A stretch of 64,000 bases of DNA, from the NCBI RefSeq assembly GCF_009017415.1, contig NC_092406.1, forward strand, positions 2,170,001 to 2,234,000, given 5' to 3'. A program made the translations under genes and the position numbers. Source of the DNA: Aspergillus flavus. Taxonomy: Eukaryota > Ascomycota > Eurotiomycetes > Eurotiales > Aspergillaceae. Numbering within the stretch: the stretch's first letter is position 1; every line of letters starts with the position of its first letter. The notes beneath the pieces were generated by a model. The model was not told the origin of the DNA, searched no databases, and saw only the letters and a list, made by a program, of their open reading frames with translations. Shown piece after piece: positions 1-10,727 of this stretch.

Positions 1-1
1 C

Positions 2-469
2 ACTGCTGCTGCATCTGAGTCCAGCAGCGCGAAATGGGGCCAAGCTGCTATGTGTTTGGTGTGGCTCTTCACTTATTCCGTCACCCTGGGACCTGTTACC
101 TACACCATTATTTCCGAGACGTCCTCCGTTCATTTGAGGGCGAAATCGGTTTGCCTATCACGCAATGTTTACAACATCACCAATATCGTTGCCCAAGTCG
201 TCGAACCTTATCTGATTAACCCGACTGAGGCCAATCTGAAGGGTAAGACGGCGTTCGTCTGGGCAGCGACCGCAGCGGTGACTACAGTCTGGGCGTTCTT
301 TCGACTGCCAGAATGCAGAGGCAGAACTTATGATGAGCTGGACGTGATGTTTCATCGGAAACTGCCCGCTAGGAAATTCGCTACGTATCAGGTCAACGCG
401 CATGATGCGGATGCACTGAAGACGAGCCCTGCGGAATTTGTTGTAGACAATAGTGGTGACAAAGCTTGA
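2..469 (+). CDS. MFS sugar transporter (alpha-glucoside type), C-terminal part
   Basis: This is the last 155 codons of a major facilitator superfamily sugar permease; the start lies left of the window. The frame is open from base 2 to TGA at 467-469. Visible are transmembrane-like segments (LVWLFTYSVTLGPVTYTI), the segment ETSSVHLRAKSVCLSRNVYN followed by a helix-like NITNIVAQVVEPYLINP, and the signature near the end of sugar permeases, PECRGRTYDELDVMF (family form PExxGRTxxELDxLF). The tail after it is hydrophilic and cytosolic. By family it imports maltose-like or related sugars at the plasma membrane; the exact substrate cannot be read from this fragment. No intron is needed in the visible part. 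An internal ATG at 50 is not the start, since family similarity continues upstream of it. Confidence 0.9.
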   Translation, partial: TAAASESSSAKWGQAAMCLVWLFTYSVTLGPVTYTIISETSSVHLRAKSVCLSRNVYNITNIVAQVVEPYLINPTEANLKGKTAFVWAATAAVTTVWAFFRLPECRGRTYDELDVMFHRKLPARKFATYQVNAHDADALKTSPAEFVVDNSGDKA

Positions 470-826
470 ACGAAATGTATTGTAGCAGACGTAAATTGGA
501 CTGAAAGATAGGGAATCAATTTTATTTCAATCTTATCGATTCATCATACACTAAAGACGAATAAATGAGTACTATGAATGAGTGATTTGTAGTTGCCAAC
601 GAAAAGTAAGTCCGTTGCCGCCTCCGAGCGGTGAGCCCAGTGACTTCTGCTCATCGCCGGCACTTCCAAAGCTTCAGTTCGCGATTGATTCATATCTTTC
701 TCATGCCCCCCTTCTTCCCGCTTTATTATTGAAAGAACTTTTCTCAATCTACATTTCTGTCTGCTACACTTCTTTCCCTACCGTATCCACGACATTCCGT
801 TAATCCGCAAGTGACCCTCCCCCGCA
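470..826. other. Spacer: 3' end of transporter gene and leader of NCBP3-like gene
   Basis: AT-rich sequence follows the transporter stop. From about 690 to 826 it turns pyrimidine-rich, as expected for the promoter and leader of the next gene. No convincing small gene is seen. Confidence 0.6.
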
Positions 827-2307
827 ATGGAGGTCGCCGGCGTACAACAGCCTTCCGCCTCCAACGGTGACCACGCCATGGATGCGTCAATGGATATTGA
901 CATGGACCTGGACCTTGGTCCATTGCCGGAAGTTGAACCGATTGAAACTGTGAGTCTGAATGCATCCAAAGTGCCCACCGTGCCTCATCTAACCCTGGTC
1001 GCGCGACTCAGGACCCAATGGGCGGAACAATTGCCTTTCAGGATGGAGCCGTAGATCCCCAGTCTTCCGAAGCCCAGTACGAGAAAGTACACGTCAGAGG
1101 TGTCGACGAATTGACGACCGATAACATCAAACAATTCGCGAACGAACACTTCACCCTCGAAGCTCCTTCCCGGGTCGAATGGATCGATGACACATCGGCA
1201 AATCTCATCTACTCCTCGCCTGAAATCGGTCTCCAGGCTTTGTCGGCCTTGACGCAGGCTAGTGAAGAGGAAGATACGTCCGAGTTACCGGCGCTGCGAC
1301 TCCGATCCGCCAAGCTCCTCTCTTCCCACCCCGATTCCGTACTCCAGGTGAGATCGGCCGTGAAGACCGATCGCAAGAAGCCTCGCGCCCATGAAGCCAG
1401 TCGTTTCTACCTTATGCACCCTGAACACGATCCTCGCGAGCGTCTGCGACGGGAATTTGACGATAGACGACGTCAGGGTGGTGGAGACGATGGGGATTAC
1501 CGGCGGAGACGGTTCGACGGCCGGGAATTGCGGCGACGGAGAGATCGTGACGGAGATGAAATTATTAGCGCTAATATGTATGACGATTCGGGGGCAGCTA
1601 GCACGGATTATTCTGAGACAGCAAGAGGTCGCGATGAGCGAGGCAGGCGTCGACACCGGGACCGGGAACTATTTCCATCGGAAGAAGGACGTCCTTCAGG
1701 GCGCCTTCAGAATCGCAGTGCTTCTCCGGGTCGAGATACGTTGGTGGAGAGCGGGTATTCAGAGCAGGACCGTCGCGACTCGCGCAGACACTTCCGTGAG
1801 AGATCGCCTCAGATCGATCGCCGGAATAAAGGCAAGGAACTCTTTCCATCTTCAAAACCCTCCGGCCCCGATGCCGATGAGAGCTCGCGAGAGCTATTCC
1901 CGAATAAGCCAGCCACCAGTTATCTCAAGAAGGAGCTGTTCCCCAGCAAGCACAGCAATCATCGTCGGTCGGATGCCATAGATGCTGCAGATGAAACGGC
2001 GGACCTGTTCTCGAAAAGAATCTCAGTCCCTATTGTGGATGGTTCTCGGGATCAACGACGGAACAAAAACGTTGAGCTTTTCCCAGACTCGGAAGAGAAG
2101 GGAGTCAATATCCGGGGAGCAGCTGGCCCAGACCAAGGCTTCTCGATTCGTGGCGCGGCTAATGGTCTCTCAATTAAAGGACGAGGCGCATCCGTCCGCG
2201 AGCTCTTCCCATCCAAGTACAAATCCAACGCTGGCAAGGAGCTGTTCTCGGAGAAGATAGAGGGTCGAGGAGGTCCGCGCCGGAGGGCGGAGGATATGTT
2301 CAGCTGA
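827..2307 (+). CDS. NCBP3-like nuclear cap-binding/RNA-export protein with ELFP motif array
   Basis: Two exons, 827-949 and 1012-2307, give 472 residues. The intron (950-1011) has GTGAGT, a CTAAC branch at 989-993 and CAG, and the phase is 0 on both sides. Residues 1-41 are an acidic Asp/Met-rich head. Residues about 70-190 match the RRM-like core of the NCBP3 (C17orf85) family: the segment with VEWIDDTSANLIYSS, then the RFYLMHPEHDPRERLRREFD region that follows the fold. NCBP3 binds capped RNA and joins ARS2/TREX factors in mRNA processing and export in the nucleus; that role is transferred from the family, not shown here. Residues 150 onward are Arg/Asp-rich and disordered. From about residue 258 a motif of the form [KRV]ELFP[SND] recurs about nine times up to the stop. 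The start ATG is the first after the pyrimidine-rich leader. Confidence 0.85.
1660..2304 (+). repeat. Array of about nine ELFP-like short motifs in the protein
   Basis: The translated C-terminal half shows RELFPSEE, KELFPSSK, RELFPNKP, KELFPSKH, a degenerate ADLFSKR, VELFPDSE, RELFPSKY, KELFSEK and a final AEDMFS at the stop. Spacing is irregular (roughly 15 to 60 residues) and the DNA between copies is not repeated, so this is repetition of a protein motif rather than a satellite. Confidence 0.9.
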
Positions 2308-2682
2308 AAAGCTTTTTAGAGATTGCATATCGGCGAGAAACGTGAATTTACATTCATTCGGTATAATTGGGTATAAGGGCTTTGAAAATCAAATAGAAAA
2401 TGTGTCTAATGACGCCATCCAATTTGTGATACCAATACTTTCCTCTTTTCTTTTTACTTTCTTTCTCTCTTCTACGGCGTCTTCACATCGAAATTCTGCA
2501 TACTCGCTTTTTTACGAACATGTATTATAGATTGGCTAGATTCTTGAAAAACTCAAAGTGCCGTGACATACGGAATGATATGACCCGAATCTCTTAAGAG
2601 AAATTTATGGTTATCGATCCCGGTGTTTATCACAACTTCCAACTACACCTGAACTTTAACCCCAGGGAAAAAATCAGCCGAA
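2308..2682. other. Spacer between two plus-strand genes
   Basis: Contains the 3' end of the NCBP3-like gene and a short promoter with a C/T-rich tract at about 2448-2480. Nothing else is recognised. Confidence 0.6.
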
Positions 2683-4238
2683 ATGGCACCAATTTCCCAG
2701 AACCCCCCGTTGGCGAGTATTCTTGTAGCCCGCTTTCTACGAACCAACAACTACGCCGAGACTCTTAATGCATTCATCCGTGAAGCGGGATTGCCCGCCA
2801 ACGCGGGGCAAGTAACAGAGAAGGAAGAAAACAACTGGACGATCGAGAGCGTACTCGAGGAGAAGAAAGCCTTTGACCAGACTCAGCATTTTGAACGGTA
2901 CGGACAAAGTGAAAAAGATGAGTGGAGCGTTCCTGGTGAGTTACTTTACTTTAAATATACATGAATACATATATATATATCCTACCTAGTCAAGTGAAAC
3001 CCCAGCTAACAAAACACACAGCACCCTCCAACCCCAAAATCATAGAAACACCAACATCATCAAACATCCTCGCCTGCTCCGTTGACCCGTGGAGACACCC
3101 AAAAGGCAACGAAGACAACCAAGACACACCATCTCGTCTCATAGCCACAGGCGCAGACAAACAACTCCACCTCTTCAAGACAGAACCCGACAATGCCCTC
3201 CTCAGCTCACTTCCCGGACTCTCCGAGTCCCCAATCCTATCCTACGTCTCTATCCGGAACGGCGAATACGTCTGTCTAACCAACATGTCCGGCCAACTCC
3301 TCTTACAAAGGGACGCCGAGATCCTCGACAAAAGAAAAGACCACGCCAAATACGCCGTGAAGGTAGTTGCATTTGAAGACACTGACTTGCCCCAACGACC
3401 TATATGGGTAGCCACAGCTGGGTGGGATTCCAAGATTCATCTCTACCGGCTACGTCTCCCGGAGGTTGAATGTGCCGAAGCAGACTTGGACTCAGACTCC
3501 GTGGCTATTGGCGAGCCCATCGCATCCATTGCTCTGGCTTCGAACCCAGAGTCGTTGCTCTTTGTCCAGCACCCTGATACAAAGGAACTACTTCTACTTG
3601 TCTCTCGACGCGATTCAACCCATCTGTACTACTACCAGGTCCCACAGCAACAGCAACAGCACCAGGAACAGCCATCCACACCATACGAATGCCCCCTCCT
3701 CGGCAAACAGAACCTCGCCCCCCATTCCAACGCCTGGATCGCTTTCTCCCCCTCCTGTCTCGCCCTCAGTCCCCATGACCCAGGTCTCTTGGCCGTCGCC
3801 ACCTCAACCCTACCGCATATGAAAGTGATCATTGTACGACTCCTGTTCCCATCCACCGATAGCTTGTTGGACGCCAGGGAGCCAGAGACACAAGCTACGC
3901 AGGCTCTTGCGGCGCTGTCGCTGCAGAACCGGGAGGATGCGGCCATTGTGATCCAGGCGAATACGTTTGCGCCGCAGACGGCGTATTCGACGCCGCAGGT
4001 GGTCTGGAGGCCGGATGGGTCGGGGGTTTGGGTTAATGGGGATGATGGGGTGATTCGGGGGGTGGAGGGGAGGACTGGGAAGGTGGTGACGGTGTTGAAG
4101 GAGGGGCATGTGGTTGGGTCGAAGATTCGGACGATTTGGGCGGGTTGGGTGGATGTTGGGAGGGATGGGGAGGTTGTTAGGGAGGAGTGGTTGGTTAGTG
4201 GGGGGTTTGATAAGAGGTTGGTTGTTTGGAGGGCTTGA
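2683..4238 (+). CDS. LisH-domain WD40 repeat protein
   Basis: Two exons, 2683-2935 and 3022-4238, encode 489 residues. The intron (2936-3021) has GTGAGT, GCTAAC and CACAG; the codon split across it reads Ala. Residues 10-40 form a LisH motif (LASILVARFLRTNNYAETLN), a dimerisation element. The rest carries degenerate WD40 blades, for example LIATGADKQLHLFKT, WVATAGWDSKIHLYRL and near the C-terminus LVSGGFDKRLVVWRA. Such proteins act as scaffolds in larger complexes; I cannot name the complex. A Gln/His run (about residues 296-305) interrupts the propeller. Base use is odd: the first two thirds are C-rich on the coding strand, while the last 250 nt are almost devoid of C and very rich in G and T. 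Confidence 0.85.
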
Positions 4239-4809
4239 TTGATTGTATAGCTTCGTAGGTTAGATGAGTTTGCGTGATATACCAGCTTCACGTTTAGTTA
4301 ATCTACCTTCAGCTGCAGGTCGTGGAGCATATTTGACTGCTAACGTCATAGGAATCAAATAAGGGAAACAGTCACGAGAACGTAAATGAATTGATAATAA
4401 CATATGCTATTCTGATCTACGAATGTAGCCCTCCGTCCATGCACCCTCTCGCCACAGAGCAAAAGGTAGAGGGTGTTTGGTAATTGGAGGGCATGGAATC
4501 TTCTCTCGGCACGTTGAAAAAATCCTTCAGCAAGCGCGCATTAAGATAAGCACGAAGCTGTACACACATATGCCTGTTCATACGAACATTGAAAGCCCAT
4601 CATCGGGGGCTGCGGAACTGCACAACCTACTGACCAAAACACACAGGAAGAACGGAAACAAGTGTCAGGCCATGTCGTGGAATCGAGTCATATTGTCTTA
4701 TTTAGCAACCGTTGCGCGTTTTATCCGACAGGACGCCTGGGATCATGGCACGTGTGAAACACCAACTCAATGCGCTCCCATTTTTAATTCATTTCTAAAT
4801 TAAGTTGAT
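4239..4809. other. Convergent 3' spacer between LisH/WD40 gene and eL29 gene
   Basis: Holds the 3' untranslated regions of two converging genes. The reading frame at 4477-4803 has no family likeness and is treated as chance. Confidence 0.6.
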
Positions 4810-5452
4810 TTATGCGACCTCGCGCTTGCCCTCCTTGCGCTCCTTCTGTAGCAGTTGTTAGCCAATCTTCTTCATCATCGTATGGCGAAACGTCCAAGGT
4901 CGATATTGCTGGGAGGGGAGATTGTCAACGTACCAGAGCCTTCATGGTACCGTGAAGAGCGTGACGGTGGTTGCGGCGGAACTTGGGGTCAACACCCTTG
5001 AGGGAGGGGTAACGGTGAGTCTTAGGCTTCTTGATACTGTTGCGAGTCAAGTATGTCAGCGGCCTGCTCCTGATCGTTTCATTGCGTAGTGTCCATATCG
5101 GAGGGGTATTGGCTGAACATGTTGCATTGCTGGATCTGATCTCGATCATCCCGAGTTCGCTGTCGAAATAAACCGCCCACCACACCCAACAATACAACAT
5201 ATCCCGGCAATCCCACTCCGGTCGAGAGAAGTCGTGTATCATGGAGGATAAAAATCGAATGGTACGCACCCGTTACGGTGAGCCTTCTGGCTGTTGTGGT
5301 GCTGAGACGCGTTCTTAGACTCTGTCAAAAGGGAAGACGTCAGCGATTCCGAACGACGAAGTCCAAAGATCCCGTCATTTTGGGAAATAATCCCAGGATC
5401 AAAATCTCCATATTGATCCAGGAGAACCGGGGGATCAGCACGTACTGGCCAT
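4810..5452 (-). CDS. RPL29: 60S ribosomal protein eL29
   Basis: Four exons on the minus strand, 5446-5452, 5270-5321, 4934-5036 and 4810-4845, join in phase to 65 residues plus TAA, the normal size for eL29. The protein begins MAKSKNASQHHN, then QKAHRNG, IKKPKTHRYPSLKG, VDPKFRRNHRHALHG and ends KERKEGKREVA. It is a small, very basic surface protein of the large ribosomal subunit. The first exon is only ATG GCC A (7 nt), with donor GTACGT. Introns are 124, 233 and 88 nt (5322-5445, 5037-5269, 4846-4933); the last has a GGCTAAC branch point. The middle intron is long for this genome. Because each exon is so short, simple frame scanning shows only a fragment of the gene. Confidence 0.95.
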
Positions 5453-6337
5453 CTTGTCGGATTTGTCGCAACTGGGAGACGGTTGACGATGAGTTGGCGA
5501 GTGAGGTTACCCTGAACTGAAGCAGAAGGCGCAGAGACTCTCTCCGCCTTTAGGGCTCCCGTTTGTGGGATTTCGCTTACCGTCCGCGGCTTAGCGCCTT
5601 TTGTGCCTTACGTCCTTAGGTATATATCTACTCGTCCTTATTGAACGCAATTATTCTTCTACAAATCAGAGGCAGACTCTGAAATGTACATAATAATAGT
5701 CATTCAACAACACTCTATTGAGATTTTCACGATAAAAGACATTACTATACTGTTCAAAACAAACTGAAGATGGGGTCCTCTATGGGTATCTCTAAAGAAG
5801 GTAATCAAACATCGGCCCGTGACCGGATGACTAAAGAAATGCCATGCCAACTCTATTTGTTCACGTGATATCAGACTATGGTGGTTAGTTCAAGACTCAT
5901 ACTGCCGGTCAAGCCCCATTCAATATCAGAGCAATGAATGTTGGAAAGTAGATTAGCCTGAAACATCCCATGATTTCGTAGGTCGAGACTGTGATGGTCT
6001 ACTTAAGTTGACTATCAGATTCCGCATTAGAGTAAAACTGTATGGATTGCAATCGTGCGTGCGCACATAGCGCACAACACGTAGAAAATATAAGAACAAT
6101 CCAGGAAAGAAAGATCCAGAGCCAAAGGACAGTAACTCAAATAGCCGACCTTGTCTGTTGATAGTAGCAGTTGTAGTAGAAAAAGCTGCAAGACTTTTGC
6201 TGGGGAATCGGAATGTCCGCCACGTGACCGGGCAAGAGCCGCTAGGGAACAACCGGCATCCGACTTCGACCTTTGCAACTCAAACACAGGTCCAAGAGGG
6301 ATACCATCACCGTCGTCTCCTCCCCATCCATTGCAAG
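5453..6337. other. Divergent promoter region: eL29 (minus) and ATP synthase delta (plus)
   Basis: An 885-bp head-to-head spacer between two highly expressed housekeeping genes. A frame in register with the ATP synthase start is open upstream of 6338 back to 6158, but it lacks family likeness and is taken as leader. No shared operator could be named. Confidence 0.55.
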
Positions 6338-7228
6338 ATGAGCTCTCTCCGCTTCGCTCGCTCTGCCCTCCGGGCCCGTCCCTCTGCCTTCCGCGCTCCT
6401 CTCCAGCGCAGAGGTTACGCTGAGGCCGTGAACGACAAGATCAAGCTTTCCCTGGCCCTTCCTCACCAGGTACGCCCGATCCCGTCGTTCCCTCTTTGCA
6501 CGCTTATATGTTGCCTTAACTGACCAATTCCCTACTTCACAGACTATCTTCAAGTCCACCGGCGTGTACGTTTGTTCCGAATCCCGACCTACCGAGAGTT
6601 GAGGGTCGACCCTGCCTCATTCGCAGCCGTACTTACGATCTTTTCCATTTAGTGTCCAGGTCAACATCCCCGCCGAGTCCGGAGAGATGGGTGTTCTCGC
6701 CAACCACGTTCCCTCTATTGAGCAGCTCAAGCCCGGTCTTGTTGAGGTCGTTGAGGAGGGTGGTGCTACCAAGAAGTTCTTCCGTACGTCCGACAACCCA
6801 GGTTGACACCGCGCCGCGAGCCAGGACTGGTCTATGCGGCTACACCAATGCAATATTGAACAATGCTGACATGCATAACCCGTACTACTACAGTCTCCGG
6901 TGGATTCGCCGTTGTCCAGCCCGACTCCCAGTTGAGCATCAACGCTGTTGAGGGTTTCCCTCTTGAGGACTTCAGCTCCGACGTATGTCCCGAATGTCGA
7001 CCTGTATTCTGAGATACGTACTAACGAACGATTTTCAACACAGGCCGTCAAGAACCAGATCGCCGAGGCCCAGAAGATCGCCAGCGGCAGCGGCAGTGAG
7101 CAGGATATCGCTGAGGCTAAGATTGAGCTCGAGGTGAGTAGAATCCACGCTTCCTTGGTGGAACAAAATGAGCGGTCAGCTAATATTCTGTATAGGTGCT
7201 CGAGACCCTCCAGGCTCACCTCAAATAA
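6338..7228 (+). CDS. ATP16: Mitochondrial ATP synthase F1 delta subunit
   Basis: Six exons (6338-6469, 6543-6565, 6653-6783, 6894-6982, 7044-7133, 7196-7228) join in phase to 165 residues, the usual fungal length. Exon 2 is only 23 nt. The N-terminus MSSLRFARSALRARPSAFRA is an Arg/Ser/Ala-rich mitochondrial presequence with a likely cleavage near RRGYAEA. Then follow the beta-sandwich domain (TGVVQVNIPAESGEMGVLAN, SGGFAVVQPDSQLSINAVE) and the C-terminal helical hairpin (VKNQIAEAQKIASGSGSEQD, IELEVLETLQAHLK). The subunit is the central-stalk partner of gamma and epsilon and couples F1 to the c-ring in the inner membrane. Introns are 57 to 110 nt with standard ends. Confidence 0.95.
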
Positions 7229-8365
7229 ATTATCTGATGTACATATCCACTCGCGATTCCAGCCTTGAACGTGTAGAACTATAACCAATTATTATTCTTT
7301 ATTGACCTCTCAAACGCGTGCTTCCATAATTCCCTGACTATTGTTATGTCTGTTTAGGAGACTTTCCTGCACGCCTCTCGCCGCAGTCATGACTCCTGCA
7401 CTGTATAATTAACGCGCTTTTCTCTTCCCACCTTTACTCACTTAGCCATAGCTATACATTGTCTAATCAAAGCATTCGATATCTCCCTATATAGTCATTG
7501 ATTTACGATATCATCGCTGGAAAAGCTGTGGGACCTACGGAGACCCCGGGCACCTCTTTCCAGCTCAAAACTCAAGCTTGGGCGACGGCACGCCTACCTG
7601 ACTTACATTACGCTAGTTGTTGTTTTCTCGTGTTATCCTTTGCTCTGAGCGATAGTCCTGTGGCTTAGGTTGTATCAATCGGTTCATCTTAAAGAAGATA
7701 GTCCTCTTCCGAGAAACTCAGGTCAGATATCACACGTACAATACAGGCACTGTTTCTACAATAATACTCATCAACTCCGTTGAAATGAATACAGTTGAAA
7801 GACAACAATGGTCTTGAAGCAACAACATGCACGAAACGAGCCCATTAGAAGGCTAAGGTCCAATGCGAAGGTGAATACATAGCAACAGATCATGAAAGGG
7901 AAAGAAAAGCAGATAGTAGACATATGAGGGAAGCCACAAAGATCAATAAAAGAAAAACGCCATATACTCAATCGACATATTCCTCCCATCCAGTACCCAT
8001 ATCCATTTTCCTCGTCCTGTATTTAAAGTACGTACGTACATTCCGCGTAGGTTTTCCTGTCCATGATTTTACATTTCTGTTCAGGACCCTTTCGGTTATC
8101 GTAAGCATTGAAGAGCGTTTCCTTCACTCTTCTGAGTTGTGGTAACTTGGGGCTAAAAGAAAGACTAGACAGGATCAACTGTTGCATGCATCATTAAGTT
8201 GCCATTCCATCGTGTCGATATCAAGGGGTAAATCGTAACAACATGAAGACAAAAGGGGAGGGGAAAACACAACGGGAACGAAATATACGACATCGAAATC
8301 AACCAAGCATCTATACATGTGAAAAGAAATTCAAGGGGGGGGGAAATGCCTGCCGAAGCCATCTG
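7229..8365. other. Convergent spacer between ATP synthase delta and cytochrome b561-like gene
   Basis: 1.1 kb of 3' flanking sequence without a recognisable gene. A GGGGGG-containing run lies near 8336-8343. Frames at 7771-8683 are short or antisense to the next gene. Confidence 0.55.
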
Positions 8366-10727
8366 TCAAGTGAAATCTACGCTGTGTTGTCTTTCTTGTC
8401 GGGCGCGAGCTCGCTCCGCTCGTCTTCGTCGCCGATTGCTTGCGTAGTCTCCGCTTGCTTCTGTCCCGGTGAATGTACCAGGGGAGGTGACGCTTCCTGG
8501 GCCATATGGCAGACTGGAAGGTACATGTGGTGGGGGAGGGGGTGCCATATGGCTCATGTTCTGGGGCGGGGGGATAGGTGGTGGAGGCACGCTTCCAGAT
8601 GGGGCTGTGGACATTCCAGCGGCGGCAGCGGCGGCAGCAGCTTCTTGTTCTCGTTGCATTCGTTCGTGCTGCTGACGCTCTAATTCCTCAACGCGGCGCC
8701 ACCGGTCGCGGCTACCTTCGTTGCCTGACAGGGAGCTTGCACTTCCGGTGCGACGACGAGAGTTTCTCCGTTCCCTACGTCTTGCTTCGCGACTTGCAGC
8801 CGCCTCTTCTTCGGTTAATCTTCTGAGCGTGACATGCCGGCCATCGTTGTGCATTTTGACTTTCACCGATACTGGAGGGGAGCTCGTGTGGTCATCTCTG
8901 TGTCTACTGCTGCTGCGGTGTCTGCTGCTGCTCCGGCGGCGATGGCTGGAGGCAGCACCCAGGGCACTTCCAGCGGCTGCTCCTGCAGCAATATCAGAAG
9001 GATCAAGTCGAGAGGGAGCTTGACCTGGCATTTCCGAGGTGGGCGCACCTGGGGGTAAATCAGAATGATGTCCATCGATTGCCCCGGACATTGCCGGATC
9101 CCCAGTTAAAGCTGATTCTCCGTGCGAGGGCCCCCGGGGAGGTCGTGTCAGCTCAGTAGATGAGATGTCAGTCGCGGTGAAGGAGTCGGTTCGTCTGCGA
9201 GGTGGGTACCCATCCCCAGTATAGCGTCGTTTGCTGTCTGCTCGTGCAAGCCTTTCCTCCTCCATCTCCCGACGGCGCATATCTTCTACACGACGATCGT
9301 CATCATTTGCCTTGCGACGGGTAAACATGTTTTTGAGGGCTGCAAAGGCACCAGCACCAAACAAGGCATTTCGGGCCTGATTAGGTCGGCGGCCATGGTC
9401 GTTATCGGTAAAGTAGGTTGAATTATAGTAGTATGACGACCCGGGACTTTGAGGTCTACTCGGAGGTCGGCTCGGTGGGCGATTGAGAGGGGTTCTGTGA
9501 CTTGGTTCGGGCCGTCGTCCATCTTCCATCCTACTCATTGTAGTCTCCGTCATGCTATCACTTCGATTATGGGCGCGCCGATACCGGCCAGATTCGGCAT
9601 CATTATCTCGGTCGCGCCTCCTGTCGAAGAATTTCTTAGCGAGGAAGGCACCACCGCCCACGGCACCAAGTTTGAGCAGTTTATCGCCCCAGCCTTTACG
9701 CTGGGCTCCTTCATCTGAGTACTTTTCCGAGAGGTAAGACGTCTGAGAGTCCTCATAGCCATCTCTTCCCCTACTCCGAGAGCGACGCCTGAAGAGTGAA
9801 GCCAGGCCGGCTCCTGCGGCTCCCGCGGCAGCCATTCGACCGAAACTGCTCTGGCGATGACCAGCAGGGCCGGGGCCAGGGGGCCCAGAGACATAGCTAT
9901 GTCGGCTGTCAAGATCCGGTCCCGGTGGATATCCCTCATCATCATACAGGTACGACAGGACGAAAAACGTAACCAGGAGGGCGAAAGCGGCGACGGAATA
10001 TAGTATGAACAACGACTTTGGCGAACCATAAAGGGTGAGTCCTAAGGGAATCTGAATAAGTCCTAGGATGGCAAGGGCTCGGCCAATCCATCGGTGAATC
10101 TGACGGCCATGAAGTTAGCTCTCGAGGTGAGTGTTGAGGTAACAGTGTCCGCAACTTACCACTAATTTCAACGGCACTCGGTATCTTTGCCGTTTGCTTT
10201 CTACTTTGTGGAGGAACCAGCCCCACAGAATTTGAAAGACAACCATGACATAGATCGCCAGTCCAATTCCGTGGTGAGGGTTGGTTAGACTCCTTTCCGG
10301 CCCTACTGCAAACCATCCACAGACGAACACTACTGTGCTTAGCAGTAAAGTAAGGACTTGGAACCAGGCATGCAATTTGAATGCCACAAACGGATTCCAT
10401 CGGGAGTAGTATCGAATAATCAATATAGATATCGGAACAAGGCCTAGGAATACGATTGTCCCAATAACACCATGTACGACTATTAGAGTATGATAGTAGG
10501 GCATATCCTTGAATCGGTTTCCCATGCCTGATAACAATGTAAGATAGGGAGCTTCCCAAGGTCAGAATCCACCTACCATTGTATCGCATTGTATCAAAAT
10601 TGACACCCATCAAGTTTGGTAAGAGGAATGTGTCGCGCCCTGCATCCCATGTCCCGTCGCCGACATGTAGAGTATCCGAGGCATATGTGCTGCTCCCGGG
10701 AGCCGTGAGATCCGAGTTACCAGTCAT
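8366..10727 (-). CDS. Cytochrome b561-type membrane protein with long Arg/Ser-rich tail
   Basis: Three exons on the minus strand, 10577-10727, 10160-10527 and 8366-10099, give 750 residues. Introns are 49 and 60 nt. Residues about 55-250 form a helical membrane domain of cytochrome b561/ferric-reductase-like type with conserved histidines in separate helices: YYHTLIVVHGVIG, KLHAWFQ, NPHHGIGL and IHRWIG, matching two bis-His haem sites. Helices include GTIVFLGLVPISILIIRYY and SLFILYSVAAFALLVTFFVL. By family it would pass electrons across a membrane, but no partner domain such as DOMON is seen; the N-terminus is short and lacks a clear signal peptide. Residues 250-750 are low-complexity: Arg/Ser/Gly-rich blocks, an Ala run and a Pro-rich stretch near the C-terminus. 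That tail is presumably cytosolic and disordered; its job is unknown. Confidence 0.85.

Noticed and set aside
5037..5269. snoRNA inside the long eL29 intron
   Set aside because: No convincing RTGATGA/CTGA pair with a terminal stem was seen on the gene strand.
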